From positions 1 to 5,899 of the forward strand of contig WQUG01000031.1 in the NCBI GenBank assembly GCA_009785855.1: DNA of 5,899 bases. The letters run 5' to 3'. The translations under genes and the position numbers were made by a program. The notes below the pieces were generated by a model. The model made no database searches and had not been told where the DNA came from. It saw only the letters and a program-made list of their open reading frames with translations. Below are positions 5,608 through 5,899 of the stretch, piece by piece (the first letter of the stretch is position 1; every line of letters starts with the position of its first letter). This stretch comes from Actinomycetes bacterium. Lineage in GTDB: Bacteria; Actinomycetota; Coriobacteriia; WRKU01; WQUG01.

Positions 5608-5650
5608 TGATCGAGAGGCGCTGGGAGAAGACCCGAAGCGCCTCTGATCA
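5608..5650. other. Strong hairpin right after the LPXTG gene stop
   Basis: AGAGGCGCT (5614-5622) pairs with AGCGCCTCT (5637-5645); after a single bulged G the stem extends by TGATC (5608-5612) with GATCA (5646-5650). An inner GGG/CCC can also pair. It starts 1 nt after the stop codon and lacks a T-tract, so it may block 3' exonucleases or pause polymerase ahead of the terminator. Confidence 0.5.
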
Positions 5651-5651
5651 G

Positions 5652-5899
5652 CTAGGAAGTACGACGCCGGCGCAGACTCACCAGGGCGAGTGCGCCCAGA
5701 CCTGCCAGCGCAAAGGCGAGCGGAGCCGCGACCAGCACGTCACCGGTCTGAGGCAAAGCCAGAGTCGGGATGTAGAGGACCAGATGGCCCTGAGGATCCC
5801 TGCCCCACTTCTTGCCCGGAGGCGGAGGAACCGGACCGGGAATCGGGATGATCGGCGTATCAGCCTTCTCAACGAAGATCGAGATGGTCTCATAGGGCG
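5652..5899 (-). CDS. LPXTG cell-wall-anchored surface protein, C-terminal fragment
   Basis: The last 81 residues of a sortase substrate; the rest lies beyond the window. I read the frame from the edge to the TAG at 5654-5652. It shows the end of an extracellular domain (PYETISIFVEK), a Pro-rich wall-spanning stretch (about visible residues 15-27, with PVPPPP), a basic KKWGRDPQG segment, the sorting signal LPQTGD (49-53 LPQTG plus D), a hydrophobic membrane segment (about 54-75, VLVAAPLAFALAGLGALALVSL region) and a final RRRRTS. Sortase A-type enzymes cut between T and G and attach the protein to peptidoglycan. What the ectodomain does cannot be told from this piece. Another frame here is longer on paper, but it is Arg/Ser-rich noise without the sorting signal. 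Confidence 0.9.
   Translation of the reverse strand, partial: PYETISIFVEKADTPIIPIPGPVPPPPGKKWGRDPQGHLVLYIPTLALPQTGDVLVAAPLAFALAGLGALALVSLRRRRTS

Noticed and set aside
5539..5651. Lysine (L-box) or other riboswitch upstream of lysC
   Set aside because: Only 113 nt, taken up by two hairpins and the promoter; no space for or sign of an L-box core.
5678..5893. 71-codon minus-strand Arg/Ser-rich frame at the right edge
   Set aside because: The alternative frame carries LPQTG, a membrane segment and Arg tail, so this one is a shadow.
1..5899. tRNA, rRNA, CRISPR array, transposase or phage attachment site
   Set aside because: Looked for by eye on both strands; no such pattern was found.

Overview
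The window is about 60% GC and every gene in it is on the minus strand, so transcription runs from high to low coordinates. The mix suggests a high-GC Gram-positive: an LPXTG wall protein, an aspartokinase with a probable internal start as in actinobacteria, a QueT-type ECF substrate-binding component, and a LytTR response regulator. A member of the Coriobacteriia is my best guess; this is an inference from gene content and style, with no rRNA or marker gene to confirm it.

Region by region in transcription order. (1) 5652-5899: the C-terminal end of a sortase-anchored surface protein (LPQTG, membrane segment, four Arg). (2) 5539-5651: two strong hairpins; the second is a 12-bp-stem terminator whose T-run merges into an extended -10 promoter for lysC, apparently giving a near-leaderless mRNA. 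(3) 4303-5538 lysC (aspartate kinase), a 43-nt gap with a palindrome and direct repeats, asd (aspartate-semialdehyde dehydrogenase), then queT, whose TTG start overlaps the asd stop. lysC and asd catalyse steps 1 and 2 of the aspartate family pathway (Lys, Thr, Met, diaminopimelate). (4) 2517-2631: a leader with a candidate promoter in the end of queT and an intrinsic terminator just before the next ribosome binding site. (5) 1-2516: a translationally coupled set, glycosyltransferase, LytTR response regulator and a phosphoglucose isomerase that runs off the window, each pair overlapping by 4 nt.

Most of the window is ordinary metabolism. I do not see a clearly new biological system. The points most worth a second look are the glycosyltransferase-LytTR-isomerase unit with no sensor kinase in view and an attenuator-like leader, the QueT homologue coupled to asd with no visible preQ1 riboswitch, and the operator-like palindrome between lysC and asd.
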